Shown one piece after another: positions 19,047 through 26,936 of a stretch of 64,000 bases of DNA. Source of the stretch: Pandoraea iniqua (GTDB lineage: Bacteria; Pseudomonadota; Gammaproteobacteria; Burkholderiales; Burkholderiaceae); contig NZ_CABPSF010000001.1 of assembly GCF_902459685.1 (NCBI RefSeq), positions 1,054,001 to 1,118,000 of the forward strand, given 5' to 3'. The number at the start of each line of letters is the position of its first letter. The stretch's first letter is position 1. The notes beneath the pieces are model-generated. The model saw only the letters and a list, made by a program, of their open reading frames with translations, made no database searches and was not told where the DNA came from. Made by a program: the position numbers and the translations under genes.

Positions 19047-22000
19047 TCAGGCGGCCGGCTCAGCGTCCAGCTCTCGTTGTGTGTACGGCTCGTCGACGGT
19101 GGCCGGCAGCGGCAGAAAACCGCTTTCGATCAGGTAGTTGAAGTGCGCGGCCAGCAACTGCCGGTCTTTGCGCGGGTAAGCGACGCCCAGACGCCCAAGC
19201 GTTTCGGCGGTGCGCTGGTGCGCAATGCGCGCCATGTCGCCGATGTCTTCCTGACTGTCGTCGAGGTAGAACGCCACCACATCGAACAGCGCGTTAGTTT
19301 CATCGATCGAGGTGAGGCGGTTGCGCCAGTCGGCAGGCTCTTCCAACGCCAGTGCATAGCCGCAGGGTGCCAATGCGCCGAGATAGTCTTCCCACGTCAG
19401 CGGCTGCGGATTTTGCAGGTGGAACACGCGCAATTCGCGCTGCGGATCAGTCGTGCAACGCACCGCAGCGTGGGCGAGGAAATCGACCGGGGTGAAGTCG
19501 AAATCGGTGTCGCCGGCCGGTGCCGCGCCCAGTTGCAGAGAACCCTTCACGAGCAGCAGGATGCGGTTGCGCGTGGGCTGGCACAGGCCGGAGCTCGCCA
19601 CGCCGGTGATGTTGCCCGGACGCAGGATGGTCGCGTCGACGCCGCGCTCGGCGGCCTCCCAGACCAGATGCTCCGCCACCCATTTCGTCACGTTGTAGCC
19701 GTTGTTCACGAACGCCGGGGCATTGCGCGCGGGGCCGGCTTCGAGCACGTGGCCCTTGTCGTCCATTGCACTCGCTGCCGACAGCGTCGAGACGAAGTGC
19801 ATCGACTTGTTGCGGTACTCGCAGGCGAGCCGCAGCAGTTCGAGCGTGGCACCGACATTCGCGTCGTACAGATACGGGTAGTCGTAGACGTGGTTGACGT
19901 GCGCACCGTTGTGATAAATCGCATCGATGTCACGTGCCAGCACGTGCCACGCATCGGGGGCGAGTCCGAGGTGCGGCTTGGCCAGATCGCCGAGCACGAC
20001 CTTCAGGCGCGGATGGCCGATCAGCGCGCCGAGACCGTTGGCGTGCAGCGCCTGCGCGAGCCGGCCTTCGCCATCTTTCTGACTGGGCGCTCGCACCATG
20101 CAGTGCACGACGGCGGACGTCTGCGCGATCAACTCCGCCGCGATGAACGTGCCGAGGAAGCCATTGGCACCGGTCAGCAGAATCGCCTTGGCACCGTCGG
20201 GCGTCGGACGCAGTCCATCCACCGGACGAATTTCCTCTGGGAGTGCCATGTCGTCGAAGACGCGCTGCGGAATGCGTTCGCCCTTCTTCAGATCGTCGCT
20301 GGTCAGCAGCGAGGCCAGCGCACTCACGGTCGGACGCTCCATGAAGCGCGCGAGTGGTGCATTGCCGCCAAACTCCTTCTTCACGGCCAGCATCAGGCGA
20401 GAGACCAGCAGCGAATGGCCGCCGAGATTGAAGAACGAATCGTCGCGGCCGATCTCGAACGGTTCCAGATCGAGCAGCCGTGCCCAGAGGGCGCGCAACT
20501 GCGTTTCCGTTTCGGTGAGCGGTTCGTCTTCCGTGGCAGTAACAGTGCGCTGCGCCGGCATGCGCGAGAGCGCACCGCGGTCGATCTTGCCGTTGTTGGT
20601 GGCGGGCAGGGCGTCGAGCACCACGATCTCGTACGGCACCATGTAGTCGGGCAGGCGCGCGGCGAGTTGTTCGCGCACCGCGTCGCCAGTCGCCTGCGCC
20701 GAGCCGGGGCGTGCGACGAAGCCGCGAATGCGTTTGCGCTCGTCCACCACACAAGCACACTGGCCGTAGAGGCCGGTGGCCAGCACGGCGCCTTCGATCT
20801 CGCCCATTTCCACGCGGAAGCCACGAATCTTCACTTGCGCATCACGACGTCCCACGAAGTGCAGCACGCCGCTGTCGTCCCACTGCACGATGTCGCCCGT
20901 GCGATACAGCTTCTCGTCGCTGGCGGCGGGCCAGACACCGCCGGCATCCGCAAACGGATTCGGCACGAAGCTGTTTTGCGTCAGGTCCGGCCGGTGCAGG
21001 TAGCCGTCGGCAACGCCGGCGCCTGCCACACACAGCTCGCCCGGTTGGCCCGTCAGTGCGGGTTCGCCCGCTTCGTCGAGCACGTAGCAGCGCACGTTGG
21101 CAATCGGGCGGCCGATCATGCGATTGCTGTCGCCCGCCTTCAGGCGAGCGATGGTGACGAGCACCGTGCACTCCGCCGGGCCGAAGATGTTGTGGAATTC
21201 ACGCCCTTGGCTCCAGCGCGCGATAGTTTCCGGGAAGCAGACGTCGCCGCCGGTCAGCAGGTGACGCAGCGCAGGCCATTCGGCATCCGGCATCACGGCG
21301 AGCAGTGCCGGTGGCAGGAAGGCATGCGTGAGCGCCTCGTCGGCGATGAGCGCGCTCAGATCGTCCAGTGCGTGGCGTTGTTCTTCCGTCGGGATCACAA
21401 GCGTTGCGCCCGCGAGGAACGTCGGGAAGATGTCGAGCAGCGAGACGTCGAAGGCCACCGTACAGAACTGCAACACGCGCGAGCTGGCGTCCATGCCGAT
21501 GTAGTCGCGATACCAGTGGCAGAAGTGCACGATATTGCGGTGCGTGAGCATGACCCCCTTGGGCGTGCCCGTCGATCCGGATGTGAAGATCGTGATAGCG
21601 CAACGCTCGGTGCGATCGGCTTGACGTTCTACCGGCCACGAGGTGTTCGCGATATCGATGTTCGATGCGTCGAGTGCCGTGATGCGCAGCACCTTGACGT
21701 CGAGACCGGCCAGCACGCTCTCGTCGAAGTCTTCATCGGTGAGCAGGCAAACGGCGCGGCTTTGTTCCAGAATCTGGCGGACGCGGTCGGGCGGGAACGA
21801 CGGGTCGAGCGGCGCGTACGCGGCGCCCGCGCCGATGGCACCGAGGATCGCCGTGTAGAGCAGACGCGACTTACGCAGGCGCACGGCGATGACACGCGGG
21901 GCATCGTCGTCGGCCGACGCTGCCGGCATCAATGCGGCGAGTTGCGACGCAAGCTTCATCGATGCACCCACGAAGGTGCGGTAATCGACATCGCCGTCGG

Positions 22001-22631
22001 CATCGCGCAGGGCAATCGCGGACGGCGTGGCAACGGCCCGGCGCGACACCATTTCGGGCAGCGACGGTTCGAGCACCACATCGCGCGCGGTTTCGTTCGT
22101 CACGTGCCAGCCCGACAACTGATGCAAGTCGAGGGCGACGCCGCCGGGCTTCTTCTTCGCCGGTTTGAGGTCGTCGAGCGAAAGCGCATCGCGGCCGAGG
22201 CGGCTCACCGTATCCACGAGCAGGGCTTCGGCTTCGATATCGATCTGGGCGGCCAGATCGGCCCCACAGACCGGCTCGCCAAACTGGCAGACGCTCGTCG
22301 CGACGTCGGCGATTCCCTTCGGGCCTGCCCATTGCCACGCGAGATCGGCCCGCGTGGGCGGGAACGCCGGGGCGCGGGCGGTGAAGGTGAGGCTATGTTG
22401 TGCCTCGCAGCCGATGTGCGGATCGGCCGCGCCGCAGTCGATGCGCCATTCGATGCCGCTCAGCACCGTGCCGGCGTCGGGCACCGCGGCACCCAACTGT
22501 TCGGCGATATCGCGCAACGGGCCAGCGTCGGCGCAGGCGGGGCTTACGTCGTGACCCATGTCGTGGAGTGCCTGAAACACACGTGCGCCCAGACGGTTGT
22601 TACCGACGACGGCGAAGGAAATCGCTCTCAT
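19047..22631 (-). CDS. mgoA: Single-module NRPS with terminal thioester reductase, MgoA/PvfC-like
   Basis: 1194-residue assembly enzyme. Residues 1-150 look like a degenerate formyltransferase-like fold (AVVGNNRLGARVFQALHDMG at the start). The adenylation domain spans about 190-690, with core motif TIFTSGSTGTPKGVMLTH near 348-364 and FGPAE in place of GPTE. A carrier domain holds S740 in FFNLGGHSLL. A thioester reductase (about 820-1180) has GANGFLG and YNVTK (979-983). An amino acid is activated, tethered and released as an aldehyde or alcohol. Reading the binding pocket by eye gives D-V-L-F-L-G-I-V-L-K, which suggests an aliphatic residue (tentative). ATG 22631 (TGAGGA upstream) lies 10 bases after the oxygenase stop. 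Confidence 0.9.
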   Translation of the reverse strand: MRAISFAVVGNNRLGARVFQALHDMGHDVSPACADAGPLRDIAEQLGAAVPDAGTVLSGIEWRIDCGAADPHIGCEAQHSLTFTARAPAFPPTRADLAWQWAGPKGIADVATSVCQFGEPVCGADLAAQIDIEAEALLVDTVSRLGRDALSLDDLKPAKKKPGGVALDLHQLSGWHVTNETARDVVLEPSLPEMVSRRAVATPSAIALRDADGDVDYRTFVGASMKLASQLAALMPAASADDDAPRVIAVRLRKSRLLYTAILGAIGAGAAYAPLDPSFPPDRVRQILEQSRAVCLLTDEDFDESVLAGLDVKVLRITALDASNIDIANTSWPVERQADRTERCAITIFTSGSTGTPKGVMLTHRNIVHFCHWYRDYIGMDASSRVLQFCTVAFDVSLLDIFPTFLAGATLVIPTEEQRHALDDLSALIADEALTHAFLPPALLAVMPDAEWPALRHLLTGGDVCFPETIARWSQGREFHNIFGPAECTVLVTIARLKAGDSNRMIGRPIANVRCYVLDEAGEPALTGQPGELCVAGAGVADGYLHRPDLTQNSFVPNPFADAGGVWPAASDEKLYRTGDIVQWDDSGVLHFVGRRDAQVKIRGFRVEMGEIEGAVLATGLYGQCACVVDERKRIRGFVARPGSAQATGDAVREQLAARLPDYMVPYEIVVLDALPATNNGKIDRGALSRMPAQRTVTATEDEPLTETETQLRALWARLLDLEPFEIGRDDSFFNLGGHSLLVSRLMLAVKKEFGGNAPLARFMERPTVSALASLLTSDDLKKGERIPQRVFDDMALPEEIRPVDGLRPTPDGAKAILLTGANGFLGTFIAAELIAQTSAVVHCMVRAPSQKDGEGRLAQALHANGLGALIGHPRLKVVLGDLAKPHLGLAPDAWHVLARDIDAIYHNGAHVNHVYDYPYLYDANVGATLELLRLACEYRNKSMHFVSTLSAASAMDDKGHVLEAGPARNAPAFVNNGYNVTKWVAEHLVWEAAERGVDATILRPGNITGVASSGLCQPTRNRILLLVKGSLQLGAAPAGDTDFDFTPVDFLAHAAVRCTTDPQRELRVFHLQNPQPLTWEDYLGALAPCGYALALEEPADWRNRLTSIDETNALFDVVAFYLDDSQEDIGDMARIAHQRTAETLGRLGVAYPRKDRQLLAAHFNYLIESGFLPLPATVDEPYTQRELDAEPAA

Positions 22632-22641
22632 GGCCCGGTCC

Positions 22642-23565
22642 TCAGAGGTATTGCGCAACGGCAGCGCGGGTGGGTTCGTGATCGAGCAGGCCGGCCATCT
22701 TCAGAAACTTGCGGATGTTGACGATCATCGGGTGCTGATTCGTGATGGGGTACGCGCCGACCATGTCGTTGGCGATCTGTTCGCGCGTGGCGGCCGGCAG
22801 CGCGAGCGTGCTGATCAGACGGCGATCGAACTCCAGTTGCAGCTCGTTCGTGAGGTATTCCGTGAGGAAGAAGGGCAGGCCACGGCCGAGTTCGATGCGG
22901 GCCGTCTCTTCGATGGACTGCCAATAGAGTTTGACCAGATTGATCCAGAACACCGAATGGCGGCCCTCGTCGGCGAGGTGATCGGCCATTACGCCCTTGA
23001 CCGAGCGTTTGAGCGTGTTGTCGCGCGAGAAGGCGGCGACTTCGGCGGTGACGGTGTTCTCGGAGATGGCCACGCCCAGCAGTTCCATGCCGGCGGCGTA
23101 TTGCGCGGGCACGTACTCCATCGCGCGGGGAATGGCGCGCGAGAGTTCGATTTCGCGGTTCTGCTCGATGGGGGCGATGCCGGTGTTGCGCTCCACCTGA
23201 TCGAGATAGTCCATCGCCACATAGGCGTGGTAGTTCTCGTCGATGACGACCGACATCGCGTCGCTGCGGCAGGCAAACGGAAATTCGAACGGAAAGCGCA
23301 GCTTGGCGATGGCGAGTGCCGTTTTGTTGACGATTTCCGTCTCGAAGATGATGACGTCGTTGATGTACTTGTAGAAGCTTTGCAGCAGGATGTACTCCTG
23401 CACTTCGCGCCCGGCATCGATCACCGCCGGATGCGCGTAGAGCGGCTGACGCTCGACCGGGTAGTAGCTCAGTTCGTCGTCTTCGACGATACGGCGCGGG
23501 CGCGAGCGGATCGTGGCGCGTTGTTCCCATTGGTCAGCGTGGCTGACGTAACTCTGCAATGACAT
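22642..23565 (-). CDS. mgoC: AurF-type di-iron N-oxygenase, MgoC/PvfB-like
   Basis: 307-residue member of the AurF/CmlI di-iron oxygenases, which oxidise amines to hydroxylamine, nitroso or nitro groups. Ligand motifs can be read: FETE (E75/E77), ENYH (E110, H113), a middle Glu (E169 or E175) and HLADEGRH (H196, E200, H203). In mgo/pvf/ham clusters this enzyme performs the N-oxidation needed for diazeniumdiolate or pyrazine N-oxide products. ATG 23565 has GAGG 7 bases upstream; the frame is open farther but reads unlike the family. It is second in the operon. Confidence 0.88.
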   Translation of the reverse strand: MSLQSYVSHADQWEQRATIRSRPRRIVEDDELSYYPVERQPLYAHPAVIDAGREVQEYILLQSFYKYINDVIIFETEIVNKTALAIAKLRFPFEFPFACRSDAMSVVIDENYHAYVAMDYLDQVERNTGIAPIEQNREIELSRAIPRAMEYVPAQYAAGMELLGVAISENTVTAEVAAFSRDNTLKRSVKGVMADHLADEGRHSVFWINLVKLYWQSIEETARIELGRGLPFFLTEYLTNELQLEFDRRLISTLALPAATREQIANDMVGAYPITNQHPMIVNIRKFLKMAGLLDHEPTRAAVAQYL

Positions 23566-23665
23566 GGCGTTGCCTCGGATCGTGGGGACTGGCGAAAAGC
23601 TGGGCGGACCGGGGGGCGTCCGCCCGGGGGCTGCGGGTGAGCGACGACCCGCCAGAACTCGAAAC

Positions 23666-24451
23666 TCAGGCGGCGACCGCTTCCTTTTGCAGCGCCACGA
23701 TGTGTTCGTGCAGGCCGTCCCACAGGCGCAGGCGCTCGTCGATGGCACGCAGTCCGGCTTCGAGGGCTTCGATCATCAAGCGCTCTTCGCCCTGTGCGGC
23801 TTCGACGATCATGGCGCGCGCGGCCGGGCCGTGTTCGCCCGAGTCGACTTCGATATGGCGATCGAGGTAGTAGGTGAGCAGCGGCACGCTCTTCGCATCG
23901 ATCTTCCAGCCGTCGAGCAGCGTGCGGAACATGTCGGGGATCACGTTTTCGCGGCCGTAGAAGAAGTTGCCGAGCACTTGGTGCGTGGCGCCTTCATAGC
24001 AGGTAGCGAAGGTTGAATTGACGAAGCGCACGACCGGGGCCGGGGCGCCAACGGTGACGAGCGAAGCGCTCACGCTGTTGCCCTTTTTCACCAGTTCGAT
24101 CATCTGGGCGATCTGGCGCGTATCGGCGCCCACGTCGCGCATGGCGGCGAGGTAGAGATCGAAGTGGCTCATCGGGCCTTGCGGGGTGTCGTCACACTCT
24201 TCGCCCAGCACGATTTCGTTGATCAGGCGCGCGGCGTGAATGTTGCGCGGGGCAACCCACGGCAGCGTGATCGTGGTGAGGTCGGCCTGGAGACGCTTGA
24301 CCAGCGACATGAAATCCCAGACCGCGAAGACGTGCCACTCCATGAAGACCTGCAAACCTTGTATCGATTCGATGGAGTGAAACACGGGGTGGTGTGCGAG
24401 CGTCGCGTGATGTTCCTTGATCTGCCGTTCGAGGTATTCGATCTTGTCCAC
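23666..24451 (-). CDS. mgoB: Haem-oxygenase-like di-iron oxidase (DUF3050), MgoB/PvfA-like
   Basis: About 261 residues, all helical, of the DUF3050/haem-oxygenase-like oxidase group. The block [19 protein letters not shown] carries a Glu/His metal-ligand pair; [12 protein letters not shown] and [10 protein letters not shown] give further acidic and His ligands. These enzymes use a labile di-iron centre for oxidative chemistry. It is first in the operon and matches the first gene of mgoBCAD/pvfABCD. I favour GTG 24451 ([10 protein letters not shown]) since AAGGA lies 8 bases upstream; ATG 24460 has the same AAGG directly abutting it, too close. Confidence 0.82.
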   Translation of the reverse strand: MDKIEYLERQIKEHHATLAHHPVFHSIESIQGLQVFMEWHVFAVWDFMSLVKRLQADLTTITLPWVAPRNIHAARLINEIVLGEECDDTPQGPMSHFDLYLAAMRDVGADTRQIAQMIELVKKGNSVSASLVTVGAPAPVVRFVNSTFATCYEGATHQVLGNFFYGRENVIPDMFRTLLDGWKIDAKSVPLLTYYLDRHIEVDSGEHGPAARAMIVEAAQGEERLMIEALEAGLRAIDERLRLWDGLHEHIVALQKEAVAA

Positions 24452-24555
24452 GGTAAGCATCCTTGAGGTAATGAAGATGAGTTCAACCTGCGCGAGGGGA
24501 GCGCTGCGCGACGTTCTCGTCGTCGCGTTCAAGGATTAGCAAGTTCGATACCAAT

Positions 24556-24585
24556 GCTTCGAAACCTAAGTATCTCGGGCTTCGA
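24556..24585 (-). promoter_or_regulatory. Paired direct repeats upstream of the mgo-like operon
   Basis: GCTTCGA occurs at 24556-24562 and 24579-24585, about two DNA turns apart (23 bp), 105-134 bases before the first gene. It is a candidate activator site; nothing beyond the spacing supports it. Confidence 0.3.
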
Positions 24586-24624
24586 GGTAAATTTCGGCGG
24601 GTTTGGATGGGGTGTCCGCGCATG

Positions 24625-24651
24625 ACACCTGTTCAGCTTATGAACAGGTGT
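24625..24651. promoter_or_regulatory. Perfect 11-5-11 inverted repeat between mgoB and nuoA
   Basis: ACACCTGTTCA and TGAACAGGTGT flank GCTTA. It starts 28 bases after the nuoA stop and ~175 bases before the mgoB start. No U-run follows on the minus strand. It could be a nuoA terminator without a U tract, or an operator for the mgo-like operon. Confidence 0.55.
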
Positions 24652-24678
24652 GCACGCGAGTGTCGCCACTGTCTGGAC

Positions 24679-25038
24679 TTATTCCCACTCCAGCGCTTTC
24701 TTGCCCCATTCGTACGCGAAGCCCAACGCCAGAATGAACAGGAAGAACATCATCGCGATGAAGCCGGGCCAGCCGACCTCGCGCATGGAGACTGCCCACG
24801 GGATGGTGAAGGCGAGTTCGATATCGAAGACGATGAAGAAAATCGCGACGCGGTAGAAGCGGACATCGAACTGTTTGCGCGCGTCGCCGAACGCATTGAA
24901 GCCGCATTCGTACGCCGAGTTCTTTTCGGCATCCGGCCGGTGCGGGCGGATGGGCTTGGCAACGAACAGCAACGCCGTGCCCATGAGCAGGGCGACCAGC
25001 AGAAACAGCAAGGCAGGAAAGTACTCGGAGAGGTCCAC
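24679..25038 (-). CDS. nuoA: NADH-quinone oxidoreductase subunit A, orphan copy
   Basis: 119-residue membrane subunit of complex I with three hydrophobic helices. The conserved loop AYECGFNAFGDARKQFDVRFY and the FDIELAFTIPW segment identify NuoA/ND3. It stands alone: no nuoB or other nuo gene is near, so it is probably a paralogue of the operon copy. The start is GTG 25038, with AGGAGG 4 bases upstream. Whether it replaces NuoA under some condition cannot be judged here. Confidence 0.85.
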   Translation of the reverse strand: MDLSEYFPALLFLLVALLMGTALLFVAKPIRPHRPDAEKNSAYECGFNAFGDARKQFDVRFYRVAIFFIVFDIELAFTIPWAVSMREVGWPGFIAMMFFLFILALGFAYEWGKKALEWE

Positions 25039-25223
25039 CGGGCCTCCTAAAGGGAAGGGTTCAGGGAAGGGGCGTACTTAGCGACTGAATGACGACTGAG
25101 TGACGGCTGAATGCCGGTTGTCGCTGAAGGGCAATCGGCGGAGGGGGCATCGGATGTCACTGGTAATACGGACACGCGCGCCCCCGCAAGGGTTCCGTCA
25201 ATGCAGGCGTTGGGGGTGCGGCG

Positions 25224-25538
25224 TTATGACGCGAGCTTCATCAGCACGAGCCCGCTCACGATGAGCACGGCGGCGAGAAGACGCATGGCACTGGCGGCCT
25301 CACCGAGCACGAGAACGCCCACGGTAAATGCGCCGATGGCACCGATACCGGTCCAGATGGTGTAAGCCGTGCCGAGGGGGAGCGTCTTCATGGAGACCGA
25401 CAGCAAACCGAAGCTGGCGGCCATGGTGACGAAGGTGATGACAGAGGGGACCCACTTCGTGAAGCCCGCAGACTGCTTCATCGTAAAGGCCCAAACGATC
25501 TCGAGAAGACCTGCGAACAGCAAATATATCCAAGCCAT
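25224..25538 (-). CDS. gdx: SMR-family guanidinium exporter (SugE/Gdx)
   Basis: 104-residue small multidrug resistance protein with four membrane helices. The signature GLLEIVWAFTMKQSAGF contains the essential membrane Glu; GTAYTIWTGIGAIGA is typical of SugE/Gdx rather than EmrE. Gdx proteins exchange guanidinium for protons. The upstream guanidine-II riboswitch supports this function independently. ATG 25538 has AGGAG 6 bases upstream, just behind the second riboswitch hairpin. Confidence 0.9.
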   Translation of the reverse strand: MAWIYLLFAGLLEIVWAFTMKQSAGFTKWVPSVITFVTMAASFGLLSVSMKTLPLGTAYTIWTGIGAIGAFTVGVLVLGEAASAMRLLAAVLIVSGLVLMKLAS

Positions 25539-25561
25539 ATGGCTCTCCTATTTCAGTAGAG

Positions 25562-25612
25562 CCGGGCCGTCCCGGATTGTCTTGCCAGCAGGCTGAGGTC
25601 GTCCTCAGCCTG
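25562..25612 (-). ncRNA. Guanidine-II (mini-ykkC) riboswitch
   Basis: Read on the minus strand, two perfect hairpins lie in the leader of gdx. The first is CAGGCTGAGG-ACGA-CCTCAGCCTG (25589-25612) and the second CCGGG-ACGG-CCCGG (25562-25575). Paired stems with ACGR tetraloops are the defining feature of the mini-ykkC class, which binds guanidine through both loops and exposes the ribosome-binding site. The AGGAG of gdx starts about 15 bases after the second hairpin. The match to the class is very good and the downstream gene is the expected one. Confidence 0.93.
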
Positions 25613-25690
25613 AAACTATAACGCAAATGGCTACTAAAGTGCGTGGACTGATTGCTCGAAATGGGCGGGTGGCGTGTGGTGCGCCGCAGA

Positions 25691-25720
25691 CATCAGGCGT
25701 TCATCAGGCGTTCATCAGCC
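25691..25720. repeat. 11-bp tandem duplication at the glycosyltransferase stop codon
   Basis: CATCAGGCGTT occurs at 25691-25701 and 25702-25712, followed by a partial third copy. The stop codon lies in the second copy, so the first is an untranslated duplicate. Confidence 0.75.
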
Positions 25721-26936
25721 GCTCGATGGCGTTGACGGCGTTGCGCAGGCCGGCTTCCGAGCGCATCTGTTCGCCCAGTTCCCGCGCCCGTGACTTTGTC
25801 GTTGTGCGCTCAGCGAATTCGATGCGCTTGGCGAGCGATGCGGCCCGTAGTGATCGCCCGCTCAAGGCTTCATCCGCCACGCCTGCACGCCGCAACCGGT
25901 CGGCCCAGAACCACTGGTCGCCAGCAAATGGCACGACGACCGAAGGCACACCGGCACGCGTCGCCGAATGCGACGTGCCGGAGCCGCCATGATGGATGAC
26001 GAGCGATGTTTTCGGGAATAGCCAGTCGTGTGGCGTGTCGCCAAGCACGTGAAAATTAGATGGCAGTCCAGAGGTATTCGCGCCGCTCCAGCCCGGATAG
26101 AACAGCGCCCTGCGACCGGCCACGGCGGTGACCGTTTCTGCGAGCAGCTTTTCGGTGTCGAACCCCGTCATGCTGCCGAAGCCGACATAGATCGGTGCGT
26201 CACCCGCTGCAAGAAAATCGGTCAGTGCCTGCGGTGCGGGCCATTCGGCGGACGGCGACACCCATTGCCCACAGATTTGCGCGTTCTCCGGCCAGTCAGC
26301 GGGGCGCGGGACGAGGCTTGGCGAGATGCCATAGAGCATTGGGTGCCCCGTCCACAACGCCTGCCTCGGCGGCAGTCCGCACACGGCAGCGCGTGCGGCA
26401 TTGGTCTGCTTCCGGAAGGCCCGCCATAGCATCTGATTCACGAAACTCTGACTGGCTCGGTTCAGGAACGACGGCACCCATTTCGGCGGGAAGAAGGGCG
26501 AGGCGAACGCCGCCGTGGGCGAGATCGGAATGAGGCCGGTGCCGATGGCCTTGATGCCGAGATGCTCCGCCGCAGAGAGTCCGACAAATGCCGCGAGACC
26601 CGACACGATGATGGCGTCGCAGCCTTCGCCTTCGCGGACGATGGTTTCCAGCCAAGCCTGCGCGTGCGTATTGGCGATATGTGCCAGTGCGCCGGCCATG
26701 CTGGAGAAGCCGCGCTGGGTGGCGACCACGTTGGCAATCGCAAGCTCTGGCCGCAGGGTGCCTTTGATGTCGCCGGCCAGCGCAACGGTGGGCACCCCCA
26801 ACTTGGCCGGGAAATCGAGCGTGGCGCGGTCGGCCAGCAGGCGGGCCTCGTGACCGGCATCCATCAACGCCCGGCAGAGCATGGCCAGCGGGCGTGTGTC
26901 ACCTTCCGTTCCGTACGTTGCGACGACGAATCTCAT
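25704..26936 (-). CDS. UGT-like glycosyltransferase (GT1 family)
   Basis: About 410 residues with the two-domain GT-B fold. N-terminal MRFVVATYGTEGDTRPL is the classic start of GT1 enzymes that glycosylate lipids, sterols or macrolides. The sugar-nucleotide site reads LVIHHGGSGTSHSATRAGVPSVVVPFAGDQ. The acceptor is unknown. ATG 26936 overlaps the LysR stop (ATGA), so it is translated as the second gene of that pair and is probably autoregulated with it. Enzymes of this type may inactivate antibiotics or modify surface lipids; nothing here decides. Confidence 0.85.
   Translation of the reverse strand: MRFVVATYGTEGDTRPLAMLCRALMDAGHEARLLADRATLDFPAKLGVPTVALAGDIKGTLRPELAIANVVATQRGFSSMAGALAHIANTHAQAWLETIVREGEGCDAIIVSGLAAFVGLSAAEHLGIKAIGTGLIPISPTAAFASPFFPPKWVPSFLNRASQSFVNQMLWRAFRKQTNAARAAVCGLPPRQALWTGHPMLYGISPSLVPRPADWPENAQICGQWVSPSAEWPAPQALTDFLAAGDAPIYVGFGSMTGFDTEKLLAETVTAVAGRRALFYPGWSGANTSGLPSNFHVLGDTPHDWLFPKTSLVIHHGGSGTSHSATRAGVPSVVVPFAGDQWFWADRLRRAGVADEALSGRSLRAASLAKRIEFAERTTTKSRARELGEQMRSEAGLRNAVNAIERLMNA

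Noticed and set aside
18576-22721. A 1381-codon open frame on the plus strand, antisense to the NRPS
   Set aside because: It reads as Arg/His/Gly-rich text without motifs, and the opposite strand encodes clear NRPS domains. Long antisense frames are expected in high-GC DNA.
24625-24651. Lux-box-like element (ACCTG...CAGGT)
   Set aside because: The half-sites are 13 bases apart rather than 10, and no LuxR or LuxI gene is in the window. Kept only as a generic palindrome.
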